DNA of 64,000 nucleotides from Methanobrevibacter_A sp964431035 (GCA_964431035.1 CAYSIF010000001.1:1-64000), one strand, 5' to 3'. Counted from the stretch's first letter, positions 8,687-18,637 are shown. Numbers and translations are program-made. Notes: generated by a model from the sequence alone, not told the origin.

Positions 8687-8778
8687 GTTGGGAAATAATA
8701 GTTAGTGGTTTTTTTTGGGTGAAAAAAATTAAGTGGTGGTTTAATTTTTTTATAAATTTTTTTTATTTGGTTTTAGGA

Positions 8779-11094
8779 TTATTTTTGGAAACGAGAACGG
8801 TCAACTAGTTCTTGTCTTTTTCCGTTGTTCCATCCACCGTTACTGGATTTTGCGTGTCCTACTTGTTGTACGTATCCTGTGATACGGTCGTACCATTCTA
8901 CATCTTCAACTTCTCCACATGTTGGGCATTTGTTGTTTAGTCCTTTCATGAGTGTTTTACATTTTAGACAGAAGCTTAGTGCACTACTGTATGCCCAGAA
9001 TCCTATGTCTGATTTTTTAGCTATTTTTTCTGTTAGGCTCATTAGACTTTCTGGGTCACTGTAGGATTCTCCCATGAATGCATGGAATATGTGTCCACCG
9101 AGTGTGTATTTTTGGTATGGTTCTTCTGTTTTTATTTTGCTTACTAGTGATCTGGTTGTGTCTACTGGTACGTGGTTACTGTTACTGTAGTAGTATGCTC
9201 CTTCTTCTCCGTTGAGGATTGCTTTGTCTCCGAATTGTTCGTGATCTAGTGATGCGAATCTGTATGCTGTGGATTCTGCTGGTGTTTGGATTGTACTCCA
9301 TCTTAGTCCGGATTGTTCTTTGAGTTCGGTTGCGTGGTCGTGCATGTATTTTACTACTTTTATTCCGAATTTGTTTGCATCTGGGTCTTCTACTCCTACT
9401 CCGAATAGTGCCATTAGCATTTCGTTTAGTCCGTTGAATCCGAAGCTTAGTGTACTGTTTTCGATTCTGTAGTAGGATTCTCCTTCGTATTCTTGTTTTA
9501 GGAATGGTAAAATGTTGTAGTTGTTGAATGCGTGCATTGCTTGGTCACGGCGTATTAAGAGGATTTCTTCTGCTAGTTTCATTTTTTCGTCTAGTTGTTC
9601 GAAGATTTCGTCTTCGTCTTTTGCATTGTATCCCATACGTGGTAAGTTGAGTGTTACGTATGCTAGGTTTCCTGTTCTTAGACAGTCTTTGTCCCAGTCT
9701 CCTGTCCAGTTGTCGTTTAGTTGTGTTCTGCATCCCATGTAGTTTGCCATGTTTCCACGGTAGTCTGGGAACATGTTTACGAAGTAGGATGATCCGAATT
9801 TTGCACTTAGTTCATGTACTAGGTGTAGGTCTTCTTCGTAGTCTCCTTTGTATGTTTCTGGACGTAGTGTGTAGATTGTGTTTGGGAAGAGGTGTGGTTT
9901 TCCTTCTGCGTCTCCTTCCATGAGGTTTTCTGTGAATGATCTTTGTATCATTCTTACTTCTTCTTCGAAGTCGCCGTAGGTTCCTACTATTTCTCCTCCT
10001 GGTCCGTATGCTGTTTCATCTTTGAGGAAGTTTGGTACTCCGAATTCTAGTTGCATGCTGGTGAATGGTACTTGGGATCCTCTTGCTGCGTATGCCATGT
10101 TGAGGTTGTAGATGAGCATTTGTGTGCATTGTTTGATTTCTTCGTATGATCTGCCTCTTGCGAATGGTGCTGTGAATACATTCCAGAGACTCATTGCTTG
10201 TCCACCACTCATGTTTTGTTGTGCTGCGAGCATTACTTCTCCTGTGTGGTTCATGAGTGTTTCCATATGGGTTGGTGCTTTTGCTACGCTTGTGTGGTCT
10301 CCTGACCCATCTACTTTTAGTCCGTATTTTATGAATGCTCTTATATCATGTTGTAAACAGTTTAATGGTCTGCTTGCGAAGTATTCGAGGTCGTGTACGT
10401 GTAGGTCTCCGTTCATGTGTGCATCTGATAGGTGTGATGGTAGCATGTGTAGGAGTGCGTATTGTTTTAGTGCTTCATCTGCTACGTATTTGTGGATTGT
10501 TTCTGGGTTGTGCATCATATTTGCGTTACTGCGGTTACCGTTTTCTATTAAGCTTGTTATGTTGAATACTGGTATTCCTAAACGTGTGTATCTGCTTCTT
10601 AGGTCTTCTAATCCGTATTCTACTAGTTTTGTGTTAACTATTTCACGAATCATTGGTGCTGTTAGGTAGTCTACATTTAGTTTTTTAAGTTCTTTCCATA
10701 CATCTGATGCTATTTGGAATGCTGTTTCTTGGCTTGCACCTGTTTCTTCGACTAATGTGTTTGCTATTTTTGATAAATCGAATGCTTCGATTGTGTCTCT
10801 TGATGTACGTACTTTGAGTGTTGTTTTTGCTAGGTATTTGTTAGCTGCTTCTGGATCTACGATTTCTAAGTCATCGTAAATCATTTTTTTGATTTCTTTT
10901 GTTGTTATTCCATCATATAATGATTCTACTACATTTGAGACTATTTTTTCACATTCGAAAAATGGTGCTTCGACCATTACTAATGATTTTAATAGTTTTT
11001 CATAACTAAAAGTTTCTTCCACACCATTGTTTTTTACTACTCGTAGTTTTACTTTTTGTGGAGTGGATAATCCTGTCTTATATTTGTTTTCCAT
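8779..11094 (-). CDS. nrdD: Anaerobic ribonucleoside-triphosphate reductase, glycyl radical
   Basis: Reduces ribonucleoside triphosphates to deoxyribonucleotides under anoxia. 771 aa. It has an N-terminal ATP-cone (about residues 15-105: VVKNNGVEETFSYEKLLKSL). The catalytic barrel includes NYMGCRTQLNDNW, where the Cys is part of the active site. The C-terminal zinc motif is CLKCKTLMKGLNNKCPTCG, and the glycyl radical loop is YDRITGYV, with the radical at Gly740. The activase nrdG is not adjacent. The ATG has AGGATGG upstream. The codon style is strongly A/C-ending on the coding strand. A TATA box and a 7-bp inverted repeat lie upstream. No intein or frameshift is present. Confidence 0.97.
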   Translation of the reverse strand: MENKYKTGLSTPQKVKLRVVKNNGVEETFSYEKLLKSLVMVEAPFFECEKIVSNVVESLYDGITTKEIKKMIYDDLEIVDPEAANKYLAKTTLKVRTSRDTIEAFDLSKIANTLVEETGASQETAFQIASDVWKELKKLNVDYLTAPMIREIVNTKLVEYGLEDLRSRYTRLGIPVFNITSLIENGNRSNANMMHNPETIHKYVADEALKQYALLHMLPSHLSDAHMNGDLHVHDLEYFASRPLNCLQHDIRAFIKYGLKVDGSGDHTSVAKAPTHMETLMNHTGEVMLAAQQNMSGGQAMSLWNVFTAPFARGRSYEEIKQCTQMLIYNLNMAYAARGSQVPFTSMQLEFGVPNFLKDETAYGPGGEIVGTYGDFEEEVRMIQRSFTENLMEGDAEGKPHLFPNTIYTLRPETYKGDYEEDLHLVHELSAKFGSSYFVNMFPDYRGNMANYMGCRTQLNDNWTGDWDKDCLRTGNLAYVTLNLPRMGYNAKDEDEIFEQLDEKMKLAEEILLIRRDQAMHAFNNYNILPFLKQEYEGESYYRIENSTLSFGFNGLNEMLMALFGVGVEDPDANKFGIKVVKYMHDHATELKEQSGLRWSTIQTPAESTAYRFASLDHEQFGDKAILNGEEGAYYYSNSNHVPVDTTRSLVSKIKTEEPYQKYTLGGHIFHAFMGESYSDPESLMSLTEKIAKKSDIGFWAYSSALSFCLKCKTLMKGLNNKCPTCGEVEDVEWYDRITGYVQQVGHAKSSNGGWNNGKRQELVDRSRFQK

Positions 11095-11502
11095 TTTACC
11101 ATCCTAAAAAATTTATAAAAAATTAATTATTACATTAGTATTATTTAGTTTTGATAATATATAAACTTGTTCGTATACTACCAAACAAAATAGAGTTAGT
11201 ATAAAAAAAATCTTAAAATAAGATAATATAAGTTATGTAAAAATAAGTATATAAAATTATCTATAGTATTACTTTTAATAAAAAACAAGCAAATATAAGC
11301 TTAAAAATCATATAAAAATCATATAAAAACTAAAATAAATAAAAAAAGATAATAAAGAATAAAAAATAAAATAAACGACTAAAAAACCGTACAAAAACTA
11401 AAAAACATAACTAATAAGTCTTAGAATAAAAAAATAATAAATTTAAAGAAAGAAAAAAATAAAGAAAAAAACAATCTTAAAATCAGAAAATCACAACAAA
11501 AA
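11095..11502. other. 408-bp intergenic region, polC 3' flank and nrdD promoter
   Basis: No gene is seen. The part near 11158-11203 contains the nrdD promoter elements. The part from about 11200 to 11500 is A-rich on the plus strand, so the polC transcript (minus strand) runs through many T tracts after its stop codon, which is the usual form of archaeal termination signals. I see no tRNA-like or snoRNA-like structure. Confidence 0.6.
11158..11203 (-). promoter_or_regulatory. Putative nrdD promoter with upstream inverted repeat
   Basis: Reading on the minus strand, TTTATATA (11158-11165) is a good archaeal TATA box about 65 bases before the nrdD ATG. This predicts a transcription start near 11133. 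Just upstream lies TATACTA (11174-11180) paired with TAGTATA (11197-11203), a 7-bp inverted repeat with 16-base spacer, in the position expected for an activator or repressor operator. The binding protein is unknown. Confidence 0.45.
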
Positions 11503-14500
11503 TTAAGAGAAAAATGCATCTAAATTTATTTGCTGTGACTTATCACTTTCAAATAAAGATTTAATTCCCTCTTCCTGAAGTTCAAGTCTCTGAGAAAGAT
11601 AATGTGAAACTGGATACTTATTAATCAAATCCTGAGAAATTTCCAAATATTTAGTAACAGACCCCTTAGAAACACTTAAAATAAGATTTCCACCACATTT
11701 ACACTTACCCGTCAAAGGCATACGCCTATATTTAGAATTACACTTAGTACAACGTACCTTCTGTCTAGAAAATGCTCTAACATTACCCATAATATCAGGT
11801 AAGAAATGCGAAGATAAAACCTTTTCAACAACACCTCTTTGATCAACAGCACGAATTCTTTCAGCAAGCTTAATTTGAGCATCAACCTTCTCAGACATAC
11901 TATTCAACTTCTTATACAAACAAGTATGCGGACCTGCATGAATATTCGAAGTATGATGAGAAAACATTAAATTTTCATACTGCTCAGGTTGACCTAAATG
12001 CATACCCACATTATCAACATAATCCAATAATTCCCCAGGTTTTAAAGGTTCTTGTGTTTTCTCAAAGAACTCTAATGGGAATCTAGGCATTATATCAATT
12101 TTTTGAGATTCATCATCAATTTCTGCAGGATCTATTCTTGTAGATAAAACTAAAGGAGCATCCATACTTCCACCACGAGTACTTGGAAGATAAGATTTTG
12201 AAAAATTCAATAATGCATCTAATAAAAGTAAAACACTATCCTCATCACTATCACAATTTCTTCTTTTAGCTGAGTGGAAATAAGGGTGAGCATAACAACC
12301 TAATGCTTCAGTAAATCCAACTATACGACCTAATACTCCTGCTGATGTGTGGGGTGCTAAACCTGCAACAAGATGCCCTATTAAATCTTCTTTTTCTTTA
12401 ACATGATAGAATCTATCCATATGGTAGAATCTGCCTAATAAATCATCAACATAATTTGCAACACCTACAAGATATTCTCCACAATTTGTAGATACTACAA
12501 TATCTTGTACTTTTAATTCAATTATTTGGTCATCAGAAGTTATTGGATTACCATAGCAGTCTTTAGTATATCCCATTTCTAATAGTTTTTCAACTGTGAC
12601 TCCTATTTCTTTAGGTATGAAGTGTGTTAATGGTAAATCTGTTGAATCATGCCTTATTGTTGCTTCTTTAAATGTGAATACTCCATTTTTAGCTCTTAGT
12701 ATTCCTTTTTCTAATGGTTCTGGTAGTTTGTGTTCTGATATTAAACCAACTACTCCTTTTATTTCTTCTACTTGTCTTACTTTAACATTATCTGATGCTT
12801 TTTTTAGCATTGATCTTAAGTTTATTGCTCTTTCTTTTGGTTGACCAATTATTGTATGTTCTCCACATTTAGGACATAATGATGAAAATGTTAATGAGTT
12901 GCAGTTTGGACATTTTCTTCTGGAGATTTCTTCTTTGATTTTTCCTTTTTTAGCTGCTTCTGCAACTAAACGTCTGCTTCCTCCGTTTTGACCTATTGGG
13001 AATAGTACATGTGGTGCTGGTCTCATTAATCTTTCTTTTGATTTTTCAGGTCTACCTACACGTGTTCCAATATATGCTGGAGCTTTATCCATTATTTTAA
13101 CTTTACTTACTTTGTTTAAAGCTTCTATAGTGGTTTCTTCATGTGTTAATTCCTTGGTTAATGTGTTTACTAATGCATATGCAATTTCTTTATCTATAAC
13201 GACTTTAGAGTCTTCTACTTTGTGGAATATTCCTAATACTTCAAGTATTCTTTTTTGATATGAAATATCTAAGTAGAAATCTTCATCTTCTTTGTATTCA
13301 TTGTCTTTAATCCATTCGTATAGGCTGTTTAAATCATCTACTGTAACATCATTGTAGTAGAATGTGTAGTATGGATGTAATGGTACATCATATTTTTCTG
13401 ATATTTCAAATGCTTCTTTTGCGGATAAGTGTTTGAATTCTAATTCTTCCAGGTTTAAAGAGTCGTCATATTTTTCTGAGTTTCTTATTGTTTCTATCCA
13501 CCATTCTTCACACCATGATGCTCCCATCATTGGTTGGTTGTTTCTTAAGAATTCTCCGAATGCTACTAGCATATCTCCAAGGAATAATATTTCGTCTAAG
13601 TTTTTCTTGTATTTTCTTGCTTCTTTTACTGTGTTTATTTGTAGGACTTCTCCGTTTTTTAGTTTTATTATTGGTCCTTCTATAGAGTCTACTGGCACTA
13701 CACAGTTTCCTTTTCCAGGGTATTCTATTTTTAATTGGGTTCCTACTGCCAGGAATTCTATTAGTTCCATTGTTGCAGGGTTAACTCCCATTGTTGCTAG
13801 TCCGGTGTTTCTTGATCTTCCGTATCTTAGTCGGAATGCTCCTTTTTCTGATGGATATCCGAGTATTGGTCTTCCTCCGATGATATCTTGTATGTATTTT
13901 GGTTCTTCTACTTCTTCTTCCACTTTTTCTTCTTTTCCTTCTTCTTTGTTTTCTTCTTTTGGTTTTTCGTGGGTGAATGCTGTTAGGAAGTCCCATCCTG
14001 GAAGTCCTAGTATGTTTGAGTATTTTATGATTTTTTTAGCTTTTTGAACTATTCCTTCTATCATCGCTAGGAGTGCTCCTCCTCGGATGTTGTTTGTTTC
14101 TACACGTTCTAGGTCTTTGTGTGATACTTCTATTTGGTCTGTTGCTTCTCCTGTTACTTCTACTGGTATGTTACTTGCTGCTGTTCTTACTTCTTCTGGT
14201 GTTGGTGAGTATTGTAGGTTGGTTACTTCTGATTCGTATAGTTCTACTTCTTCTACGTATCTTTCTATTTCTTCACTGGTTGGTTGGTAATCGCTTAAAT
14301 CTAGTGCTTGTTTTATTTTATCTCCTAGTAATACTGCTAGTGCTGCTGCTGTTCCTCCTGCACTTCGTATTGGTCCTGCAAAGTAAACTGCTATATAATT
14401 TGATCCGTCTGGATTGTCTTTTATTCCTACTTTTGCGATTCCTTCTAAGGGTGCTGCTACTACTCCTTCTGTTAGGATTGCTAGTCCTGTTCTTAGTCCT

Positions 14501-14799
14501 TGGTCTACTAGTTCTTCTCTTTTTGCTCTTGCTTTGTCACCAGTTTCTTCTATGTCTTGTGATGCTATTTCTGCTGTTATTTGGAATGCTACTTCTTCAC
14601 GTGTGTCAAATTCACTTTCTAATTCTTTTAGTCTTTTTGCAACCCCTTCTGGTCCAACTAACCCTTCTACTCTTTCAGCTAAATCTTTTGCTAGTGGTAC
14701 TTCTACAAATGTTTCTGCATCTAATCCTTTAGAACGTGCTTCATTAGCTATATCATATAGTTCATTTGTTTCTTTTTCTAAGCGTTGAAAATAATCCAT
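11503..14799 (-). CDS. polC: DNA polymerase D (PolD) large catalytic subunit DP2
   Basis: Catalytic subunit of the replicative archaeal polymerase D; works with the small exonuclease subunit DP1 (polB), which is not in the window. 1098 aa, no intein. Visible motifs: GPIRSAGGTAAALAVLLGDK near residue 140; zinc ribbons CPNCNSLTFSSLCPKCG near 640 and CTKCNSKYRRMPLTGKCKCG near 1030; and the double-psi-barrel active site AKRRNCDSDEDSVLLLLDAL, with Asp850 and Asp852. The family normally reads NCDGDED, so a Ser replaces the Gly at 851. A PIP-like C-terminus, SQQINLDAFFS, should bind the sliding clamp. A charged low-complexity insert of repeated Glu/Lys lies near residue 275-300. Downstream of a small Sec61-beta gene. 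Confidence 0.97.
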   Translation of the reverse strand: MDYFQRLEKETNELYDIANEARSKGLDAETFVEVPLAKDLAERVEGLVGPEGVAKRLKELESEFDTREEVAFQITAEIASQDIEETGDKARAKREELVDQGLRTGLAILTEGVVAAPLEGIAKVGIKDNPDGSNYIAVYFAGPIRSAGGTAAALAVLLGDKIKQALDLSDYQPTSEEIERYVEEVELYESEVTNLQYSPTPEEVRTAASNIPVEVTGEATDQIEVSHKDLERVETNNIRGGALLAMIEGIVQKAKKIIKYSNILGLPGWDFLTAFTHEKPKEENKEEGKEEKVEEEVEEPKYIQDIIGGRPILGYPSEKGAFRLRYGRSRNTGLATMGVNPATMELIEFLAVGTQLKIEYPGKGNCVVPVDSIEGPIIKLKNGEVLQINTVKEARKYKKNLDEILFLGDMLVAFGEFLRNNQPMMGASWCEEWWIETIRNSEKYDDSLNLEELEFKHLSAKEAFEISEKYDVPLHPYYTFYYNDVTVDDLNSLYEWIKDNEYKEDEDFYLDISYQKRILEVLGIFHKVEDSKVVIDKEIAYALVNTLTKELTHEETTIEALNKVSKVKIMDKAPAYIGTRVGRPEKSKERLMRPAPHVLFPIGQNGGSRRLVAEAAKKGKIKEEISRRKCPNCNSLTFSSLCPKCGEHTIIGQPKERAINLRSMLKKASDNVKVRQVEEIKGVVGLISEHKLPEPLEKGILRAKNGVFTFKEATIRHDSTDLPLTHFIPKEIGVTVEKLLEMGYTKDCYGNPITSDDQIIELKVQDIVVSTNCGEYLVGVANYVDDLLGRFYHMDRFYHVKEKEDLIGHLVAGLAPHTSAGVLGRIVGFTEALGCYAHPYFHSAKRRNCDSDEDSVLLLLDALLNFSKSYLPSTRGGSMDAPLVLSTRIDPAEIDDESQKIDIMPRFPLEFFEKTQEPLKPGELLDYVDNVGMHLGQPEQYENLMFSHHTSNIHAGPHTCLYKKLNSMSEKVDAQIKLAERIRAVDQRGVVEKVLSSHFLPDIMGNVRAFSRQKVRCTKCNSKYRRMPLTGKCKCGGNLILSVSKGSVTKYLEISQDLINKYPVSHYLSQRLELQEEGIKSLFESDKSQQINLDAFFS

Positions 14800-14966
14800 G
14801 AGAAAAGTAACCCCTTAGTTTTTTTATATTTAGAATTGGTTTTTTTTAGAAATAAATTAGATATTTAAAATTAAAAATTAAAAAGAAAAATGTTTTATGA
14901 TGAAAAAAAATAGTAGAAATGTTTTATATTATTTTTTATTAAAATAAGTATTGAAAATGTTTAGTT

Positions 14967-15128
14967 TTAGATAGAGTATCTTAAAACAAAACAGAATATT
15001 GCTAATATTACTGTAGCGATAACTACTGCTTGTGGTGAGACTTTTGGTCCTACACTTTCATCATCAAAATATCTTACTAGTCCTGCACCACTCATTGGCA
15101 TACTCATTTTATCGTCTTTTCTTGCCAT
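14967..15128 (-). CDS. secG: Preprotein translocase subunit Sec61-beta (SecG)
   Basis: Small third subunit of the archaeal SecYE-beta translocon. The minus strand from ATG 15128 gives a complete 53-residue protein starting MARKDDKMSMPMSGAGLVRY and ending in a single membrane helix, IATVILAIFCFVLRYSI. The MPMSGAGLVRYFDDE motif before the helix is diagnostic of archaeal Sec61-beta. AGGGG lies 13 bases upstream of the ATG. The gene sits between trpA (upstream on the same strand) and polC, with 118 and 167-bp spacers, and probably has its own promoter. It is short enough to be missed by size-limited gene calling. Confidence 0.93.
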   Translation of the reverse strand: MARKDDKMSMPMSGAGLVRYFDDESVGPKVSPQAVVIATVILAIFCFVLRYSI

Positions 15129-15246
15129 TGTTTTTATTAACCCCTGATAAATTTTTGATAAAAATATTTTATAATTATTCTATCTTTTTATTATTCATCT
15201 TATATAAAGCACACTAAAAAAAAAATTTTTATATATGTAGGAATTT

Positions 15247-16023
15247 TTATTTTTCTACAACTGCATTTTTCATTGATTTAACATATTTGGCTATGTGTTT
15301 TCCTGCGTTTTCTCCGTGTTCTGCTATTATTTTAACTATTGCTGATCCTACTATTACTCCATCTGATATTTTTGATATGTTTCTTGCTTGTTCTGTTGTG
15401 TTTATTCCGAATCCTACTGCTGTTGGAACATCTGTTACTTCTTTTATTATTGATATTATTGAGTTTAGGTCTGTTTTTATTTCGCTTCTAATTCCTGTTA
15501 CTCCTAGTGAGGATACTACATATATAAATCCTGATGCATCTTCTGCAATCATTTTTATTCTTTCTTTTGATGTTGGTGCTATTAGTGATATGATGTCTAC
15601 ATTGTGTTTTTTTGCGTATTCTCGTATTTCACCTTTTTCTTCAAATGGTAAGTCTGGTATGATTATTCCGTCTACTCCTAGTTGTTCGGATTTTGTGAAG
15701 AATTCTTCATAGCCATAGTAGAATACGGGGTTTATGTATGTTAGGAATACTAATGGTATGTCTGTTTTTTCTCTTACTTTTTCGACTATTTCAAATACTG
15801 TGTCTGTGTGGGTTTCTTGTTTTAGTGCTCTTATGTTTGCTTCTTGTATTACTGGTCCTTCTGCTACTGGGTCTGAGAATGGTATTCCTATTTCTATTAG
15901 GTCTGCTCCTGCTTTTTCCATTTCTAGTATGAATTCTACTGTTTTTTCTGGAGTTGGGTCTCCTGCTGTTAAGAATCCTATGAATGCTTTTTCGTCTTTA
16001 AATGCGTTTTTTATTTTACTCAT
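15247..16023 (-). CDS. trpA: Tryptophan synthase alpha subunit
   Basis: Cleaves indole-3-glycerol phosphate to indole and glyceraldehyde 3-phosphate; the indole is channelled to TrpB. 258 aa TIM barrel with the catalytic Glu in DLIEIGIPFSDPVAEGPVIQ (near residue 43), the catalytic Asp in GIIIPDLPFEE, and the phosphate-binding GFGINTTEQ and GVIVGSAIVK loops. The reading frame overlaps the end of trpB by 8 bp and has its own AAGGAG ribosome binding site inside trpB, so translation is coupled. It is the last gene of the trp operon. No oddities. Confidence 0.97.
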   Translation of the reverse strand: MSKIKNAFKDEKAFIGFLTAGDPTPEKTVEFILEMEKAGADLIEIGIPFSDPVAEGPVIQEANIRALKQETHTDTVFEIVEKVREKTDIPLVFLTYINPVFYYGYEEFFTKSEQLGVDGIIIPDLPFEEKGEIREYAKKHNVDIISLIAPTSKERIKMIAEDASGFIYVVSSLGVTGIRSEIKTDLNSIISIIKEVTDVPTAVGFGINTTEQARNISKISDGVIVGSAIVKIIAEHGENAGKHIAKYVKSMKNAVVEK

Positions 16024-17200
16024 TTAACTCAACTCCTTTGTAGCGTGCTATTGCTGCAACATCTTTATCTCCTCTTCCTGATAGGCAGATTACTATTATG
16101 TCATCTTTGTTCATTTGTCCTGCTATTTTTTTAACATGTGCTACTGCGTGTGAGCTTTCGATTGCTGGTATTATTCCTTCCATTTTTGATAGGTATTCGA
16201 ATGCGTCAACTGCTTCGTCATCTGTTGCTGATACGTATTGTGCTCTTCCTGTGTCTTTTAGGTGTGCGTGTTCTGGTCCTACTCCAGGGTAGTCTAGTCC
16301 TGCTGATATTGAGTATACTGGTGCTATTTGACCATAGTTTCCTTGGCAGAAGTATGATTTCATTCCATGGAATATTCCTACTTCTCCTTTTGCCATTGTT
16401 GCTGCATGGTATGGTGTGTCTATTCCTTTACCTGCTGCTTCTACTCCTACTAGTTTCACATTTTCATCTTCTATGAAATTGTAGAATGTTCCCATTGCAT
16501 TACTTCCTCCACCTACACATGCTACTACCATGTTTGGGAGTTTTCCTTCTTTTTCTATTATTTGTTCTTTTATTTCTTCACTTATTATGCTTTGGAAGTC
16601 TCTTACTATCATTGGGAATGGGTGTGGTCCCATTGTTGAACCTATTACATAATTTGTATCGTCAACTCTTGAAATCCAGTCTCGGAATGCTTCGTTAACT
16701 GCATCTTTTAGTGTTTTTGTACCGGAGGTTACTGTGTTTACTTTTGCTCCTAGTAATTCCATACGGAAAACATTTAGTGCTTGTCTTTCAGTGTCGGTTT
16801 CTCCCATGAATATTTCACATTCCATATCTAGTAATGCTGCTGCGGTTGCTGTTGCAACTCCATGTTGTCCTGCACCTGTTTCTGCTATTACTCGTGTTTT
16901 ACCCATTCTTTTTGCAAGTAATACTTGTCCTAGAACATTGTTGATTTTATGTGCTCCTGTATGGTTTAAATCTTCTCTTTTAAGATAGATTTTAGCTCCA
17001 CCAAGATCTTCTGTCATTCTTTCAGCATAATATAATAATGATGGTCTTCCAGCATACTCTTTAAATAAGGTATTTAATTCGTTTTGAAATTCTTCATCGT
17101 TTTTATAAAAATTATATTCTTTTTCTAATGCTATTAATGCATTCATTAGGGTTTCGGACATGTATTGTCCACCATATTCCCCGTATCTTCCATTATTCAA
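16016..17200 (-). CDS. trpB: Tryptophan synthase beta subunit
   Basis: PLP enzyme joining indole and serine to give tryptophan. 394 aa, the TrpB1 form that pairs with TrpA. The PLP lysine is in LNHTGAHKINNVLGQ (near residue 82), the phosphate-binding loop is CVGGGSNAMGTFYNF, and the GMKSYF and CLSGRGDKD segments are present. The start is TTG at 17200, five bases after GGTGAT. The next candidate ATG would cost conserved N-terminal residues GRYGEYGGQY. It lies 6 bp after trpF. Codons are T-ending near the start and A/C-ending over the C-terminal half. Confidence 0.97.
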   Translation of the reverse strand: MNNGRYGEYGGQYMSETLMNALIALEKEYNFYKNDEEFQNELNTLFKEYAGRPSLLYYAERMTEDLGGAKIYLKREDLNHTGAHKINNVLGQVLLAKRMGKTRVIAETGAGQHGVATATAAALLDMECEIFMGETDTERQALNVFRMELLGAKVNTVTSGTKTLKDAVNEAFRDWISRVDDTNYVIGSTMGPHPFPMIVRDFQSIISEEIKEQIIEKEGKLPNMVVACVGGGSNAMGTFYNFIEDENVKLVGVEAAGKGIDTPYHAATMAKGEVGIFHGMKSYFCQGNYGQIAPVYSISAGLDYPGVGPEHAHLKDTGRAQYVSATDDEAVDAFEYLSKMEGIIPAIESSHAVAHVKKIAGQMNKDDIIVICLSGRGDKDVAAIARYKGVELNE

Positions 17201-17206
17201 AAATAA

Positions 17207-17827
17207 TCACCCATTGGATCTAACTATATCAATTAGTTTTTTTATTTTATTTTCATCTTTAAATTTGTTTGTTTCTGTAGCTGAGCTTATATCTACAGCA
17301 TATGGTTGAACTTCTTTTATTGCAGTTAGTATATTGTCTTCGTTTAATCCTCCTGCTAAAAAGAATGGTTTGTCTAAGTTTTTATGTATTAGTCGCCAGT
17401 CAAATGTTTTACCACTGCCCATTCCACTGTCAAATAAATAATAATCGGAATTTGGATGAGTATCTATTTTATACTCTGTGTCTTTATCAAATACAACTGT
17501 TTTTATTACTTTTAATTCTTCTCCTGTTTCTTGTAATGCTAATTCTTTTAATTCTTTAATGTATTCTTCACTTTCATGGCCATGTAATTGGGCTATTTTT
17601 ATTGTATTTGATTTGAATAGTTTAACAATATTTTGAGGTTTTTCATTAACAAAAACCCCTACTGGAGTTATTTTATCATTTAATTTTGAACTTAAGTATT
17701 TTGCTTCTTTAAATGAAATATTTCTATGACTTTTTTTAAAGAATACGAAACCTATAAAATCTGGTAAGTATTTATTAACTATTTCAATATCTTTTACTCT
17801 TCTAATTCCGCATATTTTGATTTTCAT
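17207..17827 (-). CDS. trpF: Phosphoribosylanthranilate isomerase
   Basis: Third step of tryptophan synthesis: Amadori rearrangement of phosphoribosylanthranilate. 206 aa TIM barrel beginning MKIKICGIRR, where the Cys is the catalytic base. Further motifs are DFIGFVFFKKSHR, VGVFVNE, AQLHGHE, LFDSG and LAGGLNEDN, and the DISSATE phosphate loop near the C-terminus. AAGGAG precedes the ATG. The gene lies between trpC (19 bp upstream) and trpB (6 bp downstream) in the trp operon. No fusion to trpC, unlike in some bacteria. Confidence 0.96.
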   Translation of the reverse strand: MKIKICGIRRVKDIEIVNKYLPDFIGFVFFKKSHRNISFKEAKYLSSKLNDKITPVGVFVNEKPQNIVKLFKSNTIKIAQLHGHESEEYIKELKELALQETGEELKVIKTVVFDKDTEYKIDTHPNSDYYLFDSGMGSGKTFDWRLIHKNLDKPFFLAGGLNEDNILTAIKEVQPYAVDISSATETNKFKDENKIKKLIDIVRSNG

Positions 17828-17846
17828 TGAAATACTACTCCTTATT

Positions 17847-18623
17847 TTATGTTTTTTTAAGTTCGTCTAATGTATTTTTTTTATTATCTGCTTTCATTAG
17901 GGTTTCTCCAATTAGAACTCCGTTAACATTATTGTTTCTTAAGTTTATAATGTCCTTGTTGGTTTTAATTCCACTTTCAGATATAAAAAGAATATCATTT
18001 GGAACATGTTTTCTTAGGTTTATACTATTATTAATATCTACTGTAAAATTTTTAAGATTTCTATTGTTAACTCCAATTATTCTTGCTCCTGCATTTAAGC
18101 TTTTGGTTATTTCATTTTTGTCATGTGCTTCCACAAGTGCTGATAAGCCTAAACTTGTAGCTAAATTTATATATTCTTTTAATTGGTTTTCTGTTAATAT
18201 TGATGCTATTAAAAGTATTGCTGAAGCATTTAATGTTTTTGCTTCATAAATCATATATTCATCTATTACAAAATCTTTTCTAAGGATTGGTATGTTTATA
18301 TTTTCTGCAATATCCTGGAGGTAGGAGTTTTTTCCTTGGAAGAAGTGGGGTTCTGTTAAAACTGATACTGCTGATGCTCCAATAGATTCGTATTCTTTTG
18401 CTATTTCTATTGGATTGAAATTTTCACATATTAATCCTTTTGATGGTGATGCTTTTTTAACTTCACATATAAAAGATAAATCATCTTTTTTTAATGTTTC
18501 TTCAAAAGGAAAACTATTTTCTTCTATTGTGTTGATTTGTTCTTTTAAAGTTTCTAATGGTTTTTCTTTTTTCTGTTTTTCTATTCTTTCTTTTGTTTTA
18601 GAAACTATTTCATCAAGTATCAT
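17847..18623 (-). CDS. trpC: Indole-3-glycerol phosphate synthase
   Basis: Ring closure of carboxyphenylamino-deoxyribulose phosphate to indole-3-glycerol phosphate. 258 aa. The catalytic Lys is in FICEVKKASPSKGLI (near residue 52). LRKDFVIDEYMIYEA, the Glu-containing LSALVEAHD, VIGVNNRNL (read as IIGVNNRNLKNF) and FISESGIK complete the active site; GVLIGETLMK is the phosphate loop. Ordinary length, single-function. It follows trpD after 14 bp. Confidence 0.97.
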   Translation of the reverse strand: MILDEIVSKTKERIEKQKKEKPLETLKEQINTIEENSFPFEETLKKDDLSFICEVKKASPSKGLICENFNPIEIAKEYESIGASAVSVLTEPHFFQGKNSYLQDIAENINIPILRKDFVIDEYMIYEAKTLNASAILLIASILTENQLKEYINLATSLGLSALVEAHDKNEITKSLNAGARIIGVNNRNLKNFTVDINNSINLRKHVPNDILFISESGIKTNKDIINLRNNNVNGVLIGETLMKADNKKNTLDELKKT

Positions 18624-18637
18624 TTGGACTTTTCCTT

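Noticed and set aside
11503..14799. Intein or frameshift in polC or nrdD
   Set aside because: Both read through without interruption at normal family length; no intein N- or C-terminal motifs.
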